Shown: positions 36,765-45,190, counted from the first letter of the stretch. The stretch is DNA of 64,000 nt from Bernardetia sp042180575 (GCF_042180575.1 NZ_CP170094.1:2480001-2544000), one strand, 5' to 3'. Notes: a model not told the origin generated them from the letters alone. Program-made: numbers and translations.

Positions 36765-37479
36765 CATCAAGTATTTCTCCCCAAAACGGAATATTTTGAT
36801 ATTCCTTATTTTTAACTGCTTTTGCAATTATTTTATCCCTTTCTTTTCTCTCTTTTATAGATAAATTCAAATGTACTCCTATTTCATTCAATAAGTAATT
36901 TCTAAAATTCTGACCATAAACGATTGTATCATTTCCCCAAATAGATAAAATTGGATTTTGTTTATTTTGATGGTCATTTACTATAAATCTATGAGAAATA
37001 ATAGGAAGAAGTTGAGGAGATTTTGCAAACTGTTCTTCAAAAATATGTTCTTTTTCTTGTTTTGATTCTGGTTTTTCTCCCCACGATTTTAACCAAAAAT
37101 CACATCTAGGATTTAAAATATCAAATAATATTTGTTCAAACGCCCAATTCATTCTATATCTAATTTCTTCTTCATCTCTTAACCAATGATAGAAAAAAGG
37201 GTCTTCTTCTAAATGCTCATTAACCTCTTTTCTATCTATAGAATGTAGAATTTGTAAAAATGCTTTATGTTCGTTAGTAAAAGTTACTTGATATTTTTTC
37301 TCAACTTCTTCAATTTGAGATTCAGTTAGTCCAGTCCATTTTGCACCAATAATCCATTTTTCACACTTATATATTTCATCTTTAGAAGCGATTGAATCTT
37401 GAAATTCTTTGCTCCAATAGTGTTCACTTCTTTCCTTTACCCACTTAAAAAACTCTAGTGTGTTTGTTGGTATTAACAT
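36754..37479 (-). CDS. SMI1/KNR4 (SUKH) family protein
   Basis: 241 residues. The N-terminal region contains TGLTESQIEEVEKKYQVTFTNEH, typical for SUKH proteins, and the C-terminal SUKH strand and helix LSIWGNDTIVYGQNFRNYLLNE is also present. No signal sequence. SUKH members are often immunity proteins to toxic effectors, sometimes regulators. No toxin gene is visible next to it; the upstream neighbour (DUF3592) is 29 nt away on the same strand. Confidence 0.75.
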   Translation of the reverse strand: MLIPTNTLEFFKWVKERSEHYWSKEFQDSIASKDEIYKCEKWIIGAKWTGLTESQIEEVEKKYQVTFTNEHKAFLQILHSIDRKEVNEHLEEDPFFYHWLRDEEEIRYRMNWAFEQILFDILNPRCDFWLKSWGEKPESKQEKEHIFEEQFAKSPQLLPIISHRFIVNDHQNKQNPILSIWGNDTIVYGQNFRNYLLNEIGVHLNLSIKERKERDKIIAKAVKNKEYQNIPFWGEILDANF

Positions 37480-37508
37480 AATTTCTAAAATCAGTTATTT
37501 TGATAGAT

Positions 37509-38243
37509 TTATTCTTGTATATTTTCTGATTCTTCTGTTTTTCCTTCTACTTTATCTATTTCTTCATTCAAAAAAGAAATATCAATCCAATAATTTTCTG
37601 GGTTTTCTAAATCTATATAAATTGGTAAGGTTTCTCTTTCTTCTAAAAGTTCTGTTGGGTCATACGCTAGAGGTTCACTTTTGAATAGTAAAACGCCCGA
37701 ATTTTCATCTCTTTTCCACTCACACAAAATAATAAAAGCAGCTTTGTCTTGTAACATAATTTGTGGGTCTTGTACTACTGCTTGAATCACACCTTCCAAA
37801 ACACTTCCATTTTCTAAAAGCCACTTTCGACGGTTAGCACGCAACCAAATCAATAATCCCCAAATTACACCTCCTCCAATAAAAGCTACTCCTGTAATGG
37901 ACAAAAAGCTCATCCAAAACCATTCGTAACGCACAATATGTGTATCATCAGGATTAATAATATCATAATAAATTTCTACTACTTCGCCCAATTCATAACT
38001 TGAAAAACGAGAAACTTCGTGCTTTGCATGTACCATCACTTTCTGACTATCTAGGGCATAAAATCCAATGACAGGATAAGTTTTGTCTTCAGGAAGAGGT
38101 TTTATTTGGACTACCCTACCTAATGTACGTTCGTATTTTGTCTGACGAATCTGTTCTTTATTCCAACTCTGAACAGCCAAAACAAGAAAAACCAATCCTG
38201 TCAGAATGAGCGATAAAGCGAGATAGAATGCCGTTCTTTTCAT
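37509..38243 (-). CDS. DUF3592-domain membrane protein
   Basis: 244 residues. Two hydrophobic helices (about 7-24 and 108-134) flank a small beta-domain with YERTLGRVVQI and the VGEVVEIYYD-type strand (ELGEVVEIYYDIINPDD), as in DUF3592. The C-terminal 100 residues form a cytoplasmic beta domain containing DPTELLEERETLPIYID. Function unknown. The gene probably shares a transcript with the SUKH gene downstream. Confidence 0.72.
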   Translation of the reverse strand: MKRTAFYLALSLILTGLVFLVLAVQSWNKEQIRQTKYERTLGRVVQIKPLPEDKTYPVIGFYALDSQKVMVHAKHEVSRFSSYELGEVVEIYYDIINPDDTHIVRYEWFWMSFLSITGVAFIGGGVIWGLLIWLRANRRKWLLENGSVLEGVIQAVVQDPQIMLQDKAAFIILCEWKRDENSGVLLFKSEPLAYDPTELLEERETLPIYIDLENPENYWIDISFLNEEIDKVEGKTEESENIQE

Positions 38244-38380
38244 TTTTATTGTCTTTTAGCTATACGAATCTTAAAATTATTTCTTATTTGATTAACTATG
38301 CAAAATACATAAATTTTGTTCACTTTTTTAGCATTTTATTTCGATTTCCTTTTTCAAACTCTTTAAAATAGCAATCAACA

Positions 38381-38411
38381 AAAAACCTAACTCTATTTCA
38401 GAATTAGGTTT
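38381..38411 (-). terminator. Terminator of the small secreted protein gene
   Basis: Stem AAACCTAA (38383-38390) with TTAGGTTT (38404-38411), followed on the minus strand by T residues. It is 32 nt downstream of the stop at 38443. Confidence 0.65.
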
Positions 38412-38442
38412 CTAGTACATTTATCTCAAACAAAATAATAAT

Positions 38443-38895
38443 TTATCTAGTCATCTTAAACGCTAAAAAAGCCATTCCACATGAGGTTTTGGAATCTTTA
38501 GGCAAAAAATTGAGGTAATAGGGTGCTGTTCTACTACATTGAAAAGTAATAGAGGTATAGAATTTTTTTGTGCTGTCATCATAATTAGAAGCTATGACAG
38601 CTCCTGAAAGTTCTTTGAAGTTAGCAATAATACCTTTTGAACCACCTTCACTACTCAAAACGGTAAGTGTATAAGTATTACCTTTTGTCATAATAACTGT
38701 ATAATTTCTAAAATTATTACACCCTCTACAGGTGCGTTGAACACGATAACTCTTCGAAAGACGATAACCATTTTTGGATAAATCTTTCAAAACTTTTACT
38801 TGAGCCATCGAATCGATATCACATTGAGCATTGGCATTAGAAGCTCCAAAAGCCATAAAGGCAAACAAACTGCACAAAAAAAGGAAAATTTTCAT
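38443..38895 (-). CDS. Small secreted protein, function unknown
   Basis: 150 residues with a signal peptide (about 1-23, ending ANAQ). The mature part has seven or so strands, and cysteines in CDIDSMAQ, TCRGCNN, CSRTAP and CGMAF, which may form disulfides. I do not recognise the family. Own terminator; start ATG 38895. Long AT-rich gap (356 nt) upstream. Confidence 0.65.
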   Translation of the reverse strand: MKIFLFLCSLFAFMAFGASNANAQCDIDSMAQVKVLKDLSKNGYRLSKSYRVQRTCRGCNNFRNYTVIMTKGNTYTLTVLSSEGGSKGIIANFKELSGAVIASNYDDSTKKFYTSITFQCSRTAPYYLNFLPKDSKTSCGMAFLAFKMTR

Positions 38896-39251
38896 AATTA
38901 TTTTTTTATAGGACTAGAATAAAATTATTTTTTTATAAATCTTTGATAAAATGACAAGGATACATAACACACTCTTACCTGTGGTGGTTGGTGTGGCTTC
39001 ATTTAAAAAATAACTTGCACCCAATGAGAATCATCTTATTTTCAGAATTTATAAACAGATGTAACTTATTGTAATTCAATTTACTAGCCAAAATACAAAA
39101 ACGATTTTATTTTGAAGTAATTTTTAAAAAAAAGTCAGAGTGATTTTGTAATAATATCAAAATAATTCTGACAACGAAAGATTAAAGATAAACAAAAAAT
39201 TTAATTAGCTACACTGCTTTAGCAAGTCTTAATTTTTCTAAAAAATAATTT
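38896..39251. other. Intergenic region
   Basis: 356 bases, AT-rich. No gene, RNA or repeat recognised. Confidence 0.5.
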
Positions 39252-40337
39252 CTATTTTACTTCTTCAATAAAATTTTCAAACCCCTTACTCATTACTGTT
39301 TTGATAGTTCCATTTTCATCATAAATCAAAAATACTTCTGTGTTTTCTAATTTTTCAATCATTGCTAATGCTTTATCTTTTCCCAAAACCATACAAGCTG
39401 TTCCCAAACCATCAGCCGTAATAGCATCATTTGCTAAAATAGTTGCACTCAGAAGATTGTGCGAAACAGGATAACCTGTTTTTGGATTAATGGTATGAGG
39501 ATATTTTTTGCCCTCTCTGATATAAAATTTACGATAATTTCCAGAAGTTACTAACGATTTATTATTCAGAGTAACGATAGCTTGAAGTTGTCTTTGTGTA
39601 TTTTCGTTTTCGTTCTCACTTTTACCTTCTTCTATCGGTTTATCCACTCCTATTTTCCAACCTTTTCCATCTGTTCCTATTCCATTTGCTCTTACTTCTC
39701 CACCAATTTCGACCATATAATTTTTGATATTTTTCTTCTCTAAAAAAAGTGCCACTACATCTACTGCATAACCTTGAGCAATCGCATTAAAATTGAGTTG
39801 AACCTTCTTTTTTGTTTTTTTGAGGGATGTTTTATCAAAAACGATATATTTATCATAACCAACAAATTCTAATAAAGAATCAATTTTGTCAGACGGAATT
39901 TTTTCTGGTTCTTCTATTTCCCCAAATCCCCAAACACGAATAATGGGTGCAAGAGTTGGGTCAAAAGCTCCTTGACTAAGATCAAAAATTTCTTTACTAC
40001 TTTTCAAAACAGGATAAAAAAATTCATTCTGAAAAACTATTGCACTATCAGTATTCTCCATTTTATTAAAAACAGAAATTTCAGAATTAGGAATATAGGT
40101 AGAAAGACTCTGACTAAAAGCTACCAAAACAGAATCAATAGCTATTTGATAATTATTTCCTTTTTGAGATAGATACTTTACAGTATAAGTTGTTCCTTGG
40201 GTTTCTCCATAGACTTGATAGGTCTGCTCTTGGTTTGTTGTTTCTGTATTTCGGAATTTATAAACCAAAAACATCAGTAAAATAAGAACACCTCCATAGA
40301 TTGCATTTTTATAATAATTTTTCTTTTCTGTTTTCAT
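39252..40337 (-). CDS. apbE: FAD:protein FMN transferase
   Basis: 361 residues. It attaches FMN covalently to Thr of target flavoproteins such as NqrB, NqrC or RnfG. An N-terminal membrane anchor (about 10-26) precedes the ApbE domain: GTTYTVKY, SEISVFN, GAFDPTLAPIIRVWGF, NFNAIAQGYAVD, VEIGGEVRANG, and the Mg/FAD segment ADGLGTACMVLG. All conserved blocks are present. No nqr or rnf gene is in the window. Own promoter motif at 40384-40391. Confidence 0.92.
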   Translation of the reverse strand: MKTEKKNYYKNAIYGGVLILLMFLVYKFRNTETTNQEQTYQVYGETQGTTYTVKYLSQKGNNYQIAIDSVLVAFSQSLSTYIPNSEISVFNKMENTDSAIVFQNEFFYPVLKSSKEIFDLSQGAFDPTLAPIIRVWGFGEIEEPEKIPSDKIDSLLEFVGYDKYIVFDKTSLKKTKKKVQLNFNAIAQGYAVDVVALFLEKKNIKNYMVEIGGEVRANGIGTDGKGWKIGVDKPIEEGKSENENENTQRQLQAIVTLNNKSLVTSGNYRKFYIREGKKYPHTINPKTGYPVSHNLLSATILANDAITADGLGTACMVLGKDKALAMIEKLENTEVFLIYDENGTIKTVMSKGFENFIEEVK

Positions 40338-40383
40338 TTGAATTTTGATTTGAATTTTAGATTTCTATTTTTTAATTATTTGA

Positions 40384-40391
40384 CAAAAATA
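40384..40391 (-). promoter_or_regulatory. -7 promoter element for apbE
   Basis: The minus strand reads TATTTTTG (TAnnTTTG), 47 nt before the ATG at 40337. Confidence 0.45.
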
Positions 40392-40540
40392 CAAACTATT
40401 CGTTTAGAGTTTTTGCTAGTACTAGATTTATTATTTTTGATTTCTCAGAAAACATTCGTATCGTAATTTGTTTTACATAGAATAGAATCAGATTTTTTTT
40501 AGAAATAAATCATTAATCAGAAAAATCAAGTATAAACATT

Positions 40541-41185
40541 ATGGGAAAAACAGCTGTCATTGCAGGAGCTACAGGACTTATCGGACAAGAACTTATCAAA
40601 TTGCTTTCAAACGATAGTCGTTATGATAAAATTTTGGCTCTTACTCGTAAAGCAAAAGAATCAGATTTACCAAAAGTAGAATATGTAGTCGTTGATTTTG
40701 ATGCTTTGGCTACTTATCAAAAAGAAATTCAGGGCGACGATGCCTTTTGTGCCTTAGGAACAACTCGCCAAAAAGCAGGAAGCAAAGAGGCTTTTTACAA
40801 GGTTGATTATACCTACATTTGGGAATTTGGTAGAATAATGGCTCAAAATCAAGCTCAATCTTTTACTTTAGTCTCATCAATGGGAGCAGATAAAGATTCT
40901 TTTTTTTATTATAGTGAAGTAAAAGGAAAAATTGAAGATGCTATTTCTCAATTAGATTTTGAAAAAATAACGATTGCTCGTCCTTCGCTTTTATTGGGAG
41001 ATAGAAAAGAAGAACGCTTAGGAGAAGGAATTGCACAAACTTTTTCTAAACTTTTCAGTCCAATTATTCCAGCAAAATACGACGGAATTGAGGCTGCACA
41101 AGTAGCAAAAGCAATGATAAAAGCTGCCAACGATGGAAAAAATGAGCTTGAAATTATTGAGAATGATGAACTGTTGAAGATGTAG
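40541..41185 (+). CDS. Atypical SDR NAD(P)-binding oxidoreductase (TIP30/YbjT-like)
   Basis: 214 residues, one Rossmann domain. GATGLIGQELIKLL near the start is the nucleotide loop, VSSMGADKDSFFYYSEVKG contains the Ser and Tyr-x3-Lys active-site residues, and ARPSLLLG follows. This is the small atypical-SDR kind related to HTATIP2 and YbjT; substrate unknown. Its promoter lies in the 203-nt gap divergent from apbE, and a terminator follows. Confidence 0.82.
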   Translation: MGKTAVIAGATGLIGQELIKLLSNDSRYDKILALTRKAKESDLPKVEYVVVDFDALATYQKEIQGDDAFCALGTTRQKAGSKEAFYKVDYTYIWEFGRIMAQNQAQSFTLVSSMGADKDSFFYYSEVKGKIEDAISQLDFEKITIARPSLLLGDRKEERLGEGIAQTFSKLFSPIIPAKYDGIEAAQVAKAMIKAANDGKNELEIIENDELLKM

Positions 41186-41245
41186 TTTTTGTTTTTTCCC
41201 AAAACAAAGAGGATTGAAATTCTGGTCTATTAAGTGGATATAGAT

Positions 41246-41287
41246 AATAGACTTACCATAAACTTTACTTTATGATAAGTCTATTTT
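41246..41287 (+). terminator. Terminator of the atypical SDR gene
   Basis: A 17-bp stem with one mismatch (41246-41262 against 41269-41285) and T residues after it, 60 nt past the stop. Confidence 0.7.
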
Positions 41288-41344
41288 GGTTTGTAGAATA
41301 TATTATTGATTAGTTAAGAATGAACAAGAAGCATCTTGTAAAAG

Positions 41345-41791
41345 CTATTTTTCTGTACGTTTACTACGAAAAGAAGAAAGTGCTTTATCAAAATCTACTT
41401 TTCTTTCTTCTGAAACTTTTGAATAACCTAAAGTTGTTCCATTTGATAAAAGACTGTCTTTCCAATATTTACCGAGGCTATCAATTCCAGAAATACACAG
41501 AGTATCTTTATTTAATATAGCATAAAACCTTTCATAATAATAGTTTTCCTTTCTTGTCTGTGGATAATTTGGAGTATTACTAAATGTTGTAATATATAAA
41601 AGAGCCGAATCATTATATAAATACTGCTGAGTATATTCGTGATTACCAGATAAATAACTTACTTCATATTCTCTAGGTATAGACATATAGAATGTCGGAC
41701 TTTTTTTATTTCTCTTATACTTATAGTTCACAACTTCAACAGTACTTGCTCTACAACTTATAAAGAAAATAAAAAGGAGTAAATATTTCAT
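41345..41791 (-). CDS. Small lipoprotein, function unknown
   Basis: 148 residues. MKYLLLFIFFISC is a short signal with lipobox Cys13. The mature part is beta-rich and Tyr/Lys-rich, with YYERFYAILNKDTLCISGIDS. No recognised domain. Close to the C2H2 gene upstream (70 nt), with a palindrome between. Confidence 0.6.
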   Translation of the reverse strand: MKYLLLFIFFISCRASTVEVVNYKYKRNKKSPTFYMSIPREYEVSYLSGNHEYTQQYLYNDSALLYITTFSNTPNYPQTRKENYYYERFYAILNKDTLCISGIDSLGKYWKDSLLSNGTTLGYSKVSEERKVDFDKALSSFRSKRTEK

Positions 41792-41842
41792 GAAATTAAT
41801 ATTTTCAGTAATTGTGTTCTATGTTATTGTTAATAATTACTT

Positions 41843-41867
41843 TCTCACGCTAAAGCGTAAGCTACAA
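41843..41867 (-). repeat. Palindromic element D, copy 1
   Basis: CTCACGCTAAAGCGTAAGC followed by TACAA, with core ACGCT-AA-AGCGT. Its end supplies the last codon and the TAG stop (41862-41864) of the C2H2 protein gene. The same sequence is at 42657-42682. Confidence 0.75.
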
Positions 41868-42599
41868 TTTTTTAGGCTTGTAATATCCATCTCTTTCTTC
41901 ATCTATTGAACCTCCTTCATACGCACATACTCCCATTCTAGGCGAGTTTATAACAGACATTTTTGCATAATCCTCAAAATCATCACATTTTTTGGCATGT
42001 TTTTTAGCACATTTTTTACAAAAAAAACCATCGTCATAAACATGAACGCCACAAATTTCTTCTGCTGGTTCTTTTTCACAAGTCATACAAAGAATAGGTA
42101 ATGGTTCGTTGCGAGAAATAAGCAAAATATTGTCTTCTTGAAGTGGAATAGTATATTTATCCATTACTTTGATTTTTAATTCTGTAGTAGAACCAAAATC
42201 ATATTCATAGGTAAGCAACATATCTTTTTTAAAAACCTTTCCTACTTTTGTTTCCATAGATTTTGTTCCTCGCTCAAATCCAAAACCAAAATCATCAGTC
42301 ATATCCATAATCGTAACTCCAGAATTTGCTCTAAAACTACTCATGTGTCCACAACATTCCAACCAAATCCCTCTAAGAAAATTATCTAAATCCTCAAAAA
42401 GTGTCGTTTCTTCTACTGCCAAAGTCAAAAACATTTCGGCAGCCGTTACAGAAACGTGATAATATTTCCCTCTGTCTTTGTTGTCTTTAGCCAGTTCTTT
42501 AGCCATTGTTTTGAAATGCGTACCTACATGTCTGTTCATTCCTTGTTTGCTTATTACTTTTTTGCAATAAAGACAAACACCTTCTGATTTTAATGCCAT
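41862..42599 (-). CDS. C2H2-type zinc protein with pRiA4b-ORF3-like domain and C-terminal zinc ribbon
   Basis: 245 residues. N-terminal zinc finger: CLYCKKVISKQGMNRHVGTH (Cys-x2-Cys, His-x4-His spacing). Centre: FLRGIWLECCGHMSSF, then YEYDFGSTTELKIKVM, matching the pRiA4b ORF-3-like domain of plasmids and transposons. Near the C-terminus CMTCEKEP and CKKCAKKHAKKC form a further Cys/His cluster. Role unknown; DNA or RNA binding is an inference. The stop codon lies inside a repeat element. Confidence 0.75.
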   Translation of the reverse strand: MALKSEGVCLYCKKVISKQGMNRHVGTHFKTMAKELAKDNKDRGKYYHVSVTAAEMFLTLAVEETTLFEDLDNFLRGIWLECCGHMSSFRANSGVTIMDMTDDFGFGFERGTKSMETKVGKVFKKDMLLTYEYDFGSTTELKIKVMDKYTIPLQEDNILLISRNEPLPILCMTCEKEPAEEICGVHVYDDGFFCKKCAKKHAKKCDDFEDYAKMSVINSPRMGVCAYEGGSIDEERDGYYKPKKL

Positions 42600-42656
42600 A
42601 ATTTTATTTTTTTAGTGAAACTACTATTCATATCTTAAAAGATAGGGTACATTTTT

Positions 42657-42682
42657 TCTCACGCTAAAGCGTAAGCTACAAA
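42657..42682 (-). repeat. Palindromic element D, copy 2
   Basis: Same sequence as copy 1 at 41843. Again its TAG (42676-42678) is the stop codon of the gene that runs into it on the minus strand, here the NHL-thioredoxin lipoprotein. Confidence 0.75.
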
Positions 42683-44289
42683 ATTATTTTTTTTTCAAAA
42701 GTCTTTGTATTTACTCTCAAAATTTGATGATTATTTGTATCTGAAATATACAAATAATTTCCAATTAAAAGAACATCATTTGGTTCTGAAAGTCCACTAA
42801 TTAAAGTCTTCACTCTATTTTTTTCTAAGTCTAAAACTTTTATTTTTCCATTGTAGGTATCAGCAATATAAACTTCATTTTTTGTATAATAAACTCCTAC
42901 TGGATGTTGTAAAACTGCTTTTTGTGCTGTTCCATCAGTATCTCCAAAGTCAAAAAGCCCTGAACCTACCAGCGTTCTGACTTCCTTTTTCTGCAAATCT
43001 ATCTGACGAATGGCACTTGCTTCTGCATCGGCTACATACAAGAAATTCTCAAATTGCGTAAGTCCACTTGGTTGATTGAAAGCTACTTTTTTGAAGTCAT
43101 CGCCATTAGTGAGTTGTTCTTTTCCACTTCCTGCAAAACGTTCGGTTTTATAATCCTGCAAGTTCATTTTCAAGATTTGATGATTTCCTGCATTAGCGAT
43201 ATACATTATGTTTGGATATTTTTTGTCGATTAATAAATCCCAAGGCGAGTTTGGATTTACGTTTTTCCCCCATTTTTTATCTCCAAAATAATAACTTTTT
43301 TCGCCTGTTCCACTAATTGTCTTGACTGTTTTATTGATTAAATCAGCTTCTTTTATTACATTATTTTTTGTATCAGCAATGTATAGTTTTTCTCCATTTT
43401 GAGATAAAGCTAATCCGTGAGGTTCGTAGAAAGATGTTTCTTCAAAAGTTCCATCTGTATTTCCTTTTTTAGAATTTCCAATAGTTTCTAATACTTTGCC
43501 TTCCAAATTTATCTTAATAATTCTATTATTTCCACTATCAGCAACCCAAAAAGTAGGTTCATTATTTTCATTATCACTTTCTGTTTTTGCTTTTATAATT
43601 TTTGAAGGAAACATAAGTTCTTTTTTCTCTACTTGAGCAAGCTGAAACTCAAATTTTTTATTATTTAATTCTGCTTTATGTTTTAATTTTAAGGCTAAAA
43701 TTTGATTTCTTGCATCTTCATAAAAAGATTCTCCTGCACGCTGCCAAACTACTTTTCCAGTTGGAGAAATAAGGGTAAGCGTAGGCCAAGCACGAACAGC
43801 ATAACTTTTCCAAACTTTCATATCTGCATCATTGACAACAGGATGATGAACGCCAAATTTTAAGGCTGCCTGACGGATTCGTTGTGTCGATTGTTCTGCA
43901 CTAAATTTTGCCGAATGAATACCGATTACTACTAATTCGTTTTCAAATTCTTTTTCTAATTTTTCAAGGTCTGGGATAATGTGTTGGCAATTTATACAAC
44001 CAAAAGTCCAAAAATCTAACAAAACTATTTTTCCTTTAAAGTCTGCTAATTTATATGATTTTTTGGTATTTACCCAGCCAAATTTTGTATCAATTTCGGG
44101 GGCAGTAGTGGGAGGAACAACCATGTATTTTGGATTGAGTTTGATTATTTTTTGTTCTTTATCTACTTCACTTGCCGAACTTGATTTTTCATTACAAGAG
44201 ATTAAAGAAAAAATTAGGAAAAGAGAAAAGAACAGAGTTTTTATGTCGTTGGTAGGAACACCAACAACGGCGAATTTATAATTTTTCAT
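42676..44289 (-). CDS. Lipoprotein with thioredoxin-like domain and NHL propeller (NHLRC2-like)
   Basis: 537 residues. The signal ends with lipobox SLISC (Cys32), so it is a lipoprotein. Residues 75-210 are a thioredoxin-like fold with active-site Cys98-x-x-Cys101 (GCINCQH) and VRAWPTLTLISPTGKVVWQ. From about 235 a six-bladed NHL propeller follows (SGNNRIIKINLEGKVLETIG, GLALSQNGEKLYIADT and more). Odd: residues 7-16 of the signal peptide are encoded by palindromic element A (44243-44271), making it longer than usual. The stop codon comes from element D. Probable redox role outside the inner membrane. Confidence 0.82.
   Translation of the reverse strand: MKNYKFAVVGVPTNDIKTLFFSLFLIFSLISCNEKSSSASEVDKEQKIIKLNPKYMVVPPTTAPEIDTKFGWVNTKKSYKLADFKGKIVLLDFWTFGCINCQHIIPDLEKLEKEFENELVVIGIHSAKFSAEQSTQRIRQAALKFGVHHPVVNDADMKVWKSYAVRAWPTLTLISPTGKVVWQRAGESFYEDARNQILALKLKHKAELNNKKFEFQLAQVEKKELMFPSKIIKAKTESDNENNEPTFWVADSGNNRIIKINLEGKVLETIGNSKKGNTDGTFEETSFYEPHGLALSQNGEKLYIADTKNNVIKEADLINKTVKTISGTGEKSYYFGDKKWGKNVNPNSPWDLLIDKKYPNIMYIANAGNHQILKMNLQDYKTERFAGSGKEQLTNGDDFKKVAFNQPSGLTQFENFLYVADAEASAIRQIDLQKKEVRTLVGSGLFDFGDTDGTAQKAVLQHPVGVYYTKNEVYIADTYNGKIKVLDLEKNRVKTLISGLSEPNDVLLIGNYLYISDTNNHQILRVNTKTFEKKIIL
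44243..44271. repeat. Palindromic element A, copy inside the signal-peptide coding region
   Basis: ATGTCGTTGGTAGGAACACC and following bases to CAACGGC match the doublet at 16178-16206 at all but two or three positions, including the flanking GAGTTTTTATG. Here it is read in frame as residues AVVGVPTNDI. Confidence 0.8.
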
Positions 44290-44322
44290 TGACAGAAATT
44301 AATATTTTATTTTATAAAAAAA

Positions 44323-44349
44323 GGACAATGCGTACATTGTCCCTACAAG
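44323..44349. repeat. Palindrome followed by CCCTAC
   Basis: GGACAATG-CGTA-CATTGTCC (44323-44342), followed by CTACAAG. Same tail as the palindromes at 7589 and 25162. Confidence 0.5.
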
Positions 44350-44362
44350 ATGTGCTTAAAAA

Positions 44363-44396
44363 AACCGTCGTTGAGGCTTTGCCATCAACGAGGATT
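44363..44396 (+). repeat. Palindromic element B, copy 2
   Basis: AACCGTCGTTGA, then GGC-TTT-GCC, a single bulged A, and TCAACGAGGATT. See the first copy at 23842-23876 for the paired changes. Confidence 0.75.
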
Positions 44397-44404
44397 TTTA
44401 CCTC

Positions 44405-44974
44405 TTATAATTTCTCTGCAATTTCCATTGGGTTCATTCTTGAATTATAAAACTGAACTGTTTTTCCGTCTTCGCTCACAATATATTTACAAAAATTCCA
44501 AGAAGGCTCTTCTCCTGCTTTTTCTACAAGCCATGTATATAATGGCGCACGGTCATCTCCTGTAACAGAAACCTTTGAAAACATATCAAAATCAGCATTG
44601 AACTTTGTCGAACAGAATTCTTTAATTTCTTCATTTGACCCTGGTTCTTGTCCACCAAAATTATTAGCAGGAAATCCCAAAACAGTAACTTTATCACTAT
44701 ACTTTTCTTTTACATTTTGTAAATCTTCATATTGAGGAGTAAAACCACATTTTGAAGCTACATTGACAATCATTAATTTTTTGCCTTTGTATTTTGATAA
44801 ATCAACGTCCTTTCCATCGATATCTTTTACTTTAAATTCATAAACTGTTTCTGCTGAGGTTGGGTTTGTAGTTGTCATGTCTGATGCGTTTGAGGTTTTG
44901 GGTGTGTTATTACAGCTTGTTAAAAATAAAATTAGTGAGCCTAAAAGGAATAAATTAGAAAACAGGATTTTCAT
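44405..44974 (-). CDS. Glutathione peroxidase-family lipoprotein
   Basis: 189 residues. Signal with lipobox FLTSC (Cys21). The peroxidatic Cys76 is in SKCGFTPQYEDL, Gln109 in FGGQEPGS and Trp159-Asn160 in PSWNFCKY: the complete GPx catalytic tetrad. It is of the Cys (not Sec) type and probably thioredoxin-dependent. The lipid anchor suggests a periplasmic or outer-membrane location. The C-terminus ends shortly after the last helix. Downstream of the sulfur genes, on the same strand, 216 nt away. Confidence 0.9.
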   Translation of the reverse strand: MKILFSNLFLLGSLILFLTSCNNTPKTSNASDMTTTNPTSAETVYEFKVKDIDGKDVDLSKYKGKKLMIVNVASKCGFTPQYEDLQNVKEKYSDKVTVLGFPANNFGGQEPGSNEEIKEFCSTKFNADFDMFSKVSVTGDDRAPLYTWLVEKAGEEPSWNFCKYIVSEDGKTVQFYNSRMNPMEIAEKL

Positions 44975-45117
44975 ATCTGTAAGAATTAAGTGGAATAAAT
45001 GAATTTGGTCTGACTGCTAAACGTTTGAATAGATTTGAATGTTTGTTTGAACTAAATGTTTTAGAAAAAATAACACATAAAAAAACCATTCTTCTTTTTG
45101 AAAAATGGTTTTGATTG

Positions 45118-45183
45118 TATCACAGACTTCCTAGTCTGTGTTGTATGAAAGTAACTATTGCACAGACTGGGAAGTCTGTGATA
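45118..45183. repeat. Inverted doublet of element E (REPIN-like)
   Basis: Two palindromes (45121-45140 and 45161-45180), arms CACAGACT/AGTCTGTG with loops TCCT and GGGA, 20 nt apart. Read on opposite strands they differ at one base only, so the whole 66 bp is an inverted repeat. It lies just downstream of the YeeE/YedE genes and may also stop transcription. Confidence 0.75.
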
Positions 45184-45190
45184 CTAAAAA

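Noticed and set aside
36754..37479. Polymorphic-toxin immunity locus
   Set aside because: The SUKH fold fits immunity proteins, but no toxin, Rhs or secretion gene is close by.
45118..45183. CRISPR-like or tandem repeat pair
   Set aside because: Only two units, palindromic and inverted; no array of spacers and no cas genes.
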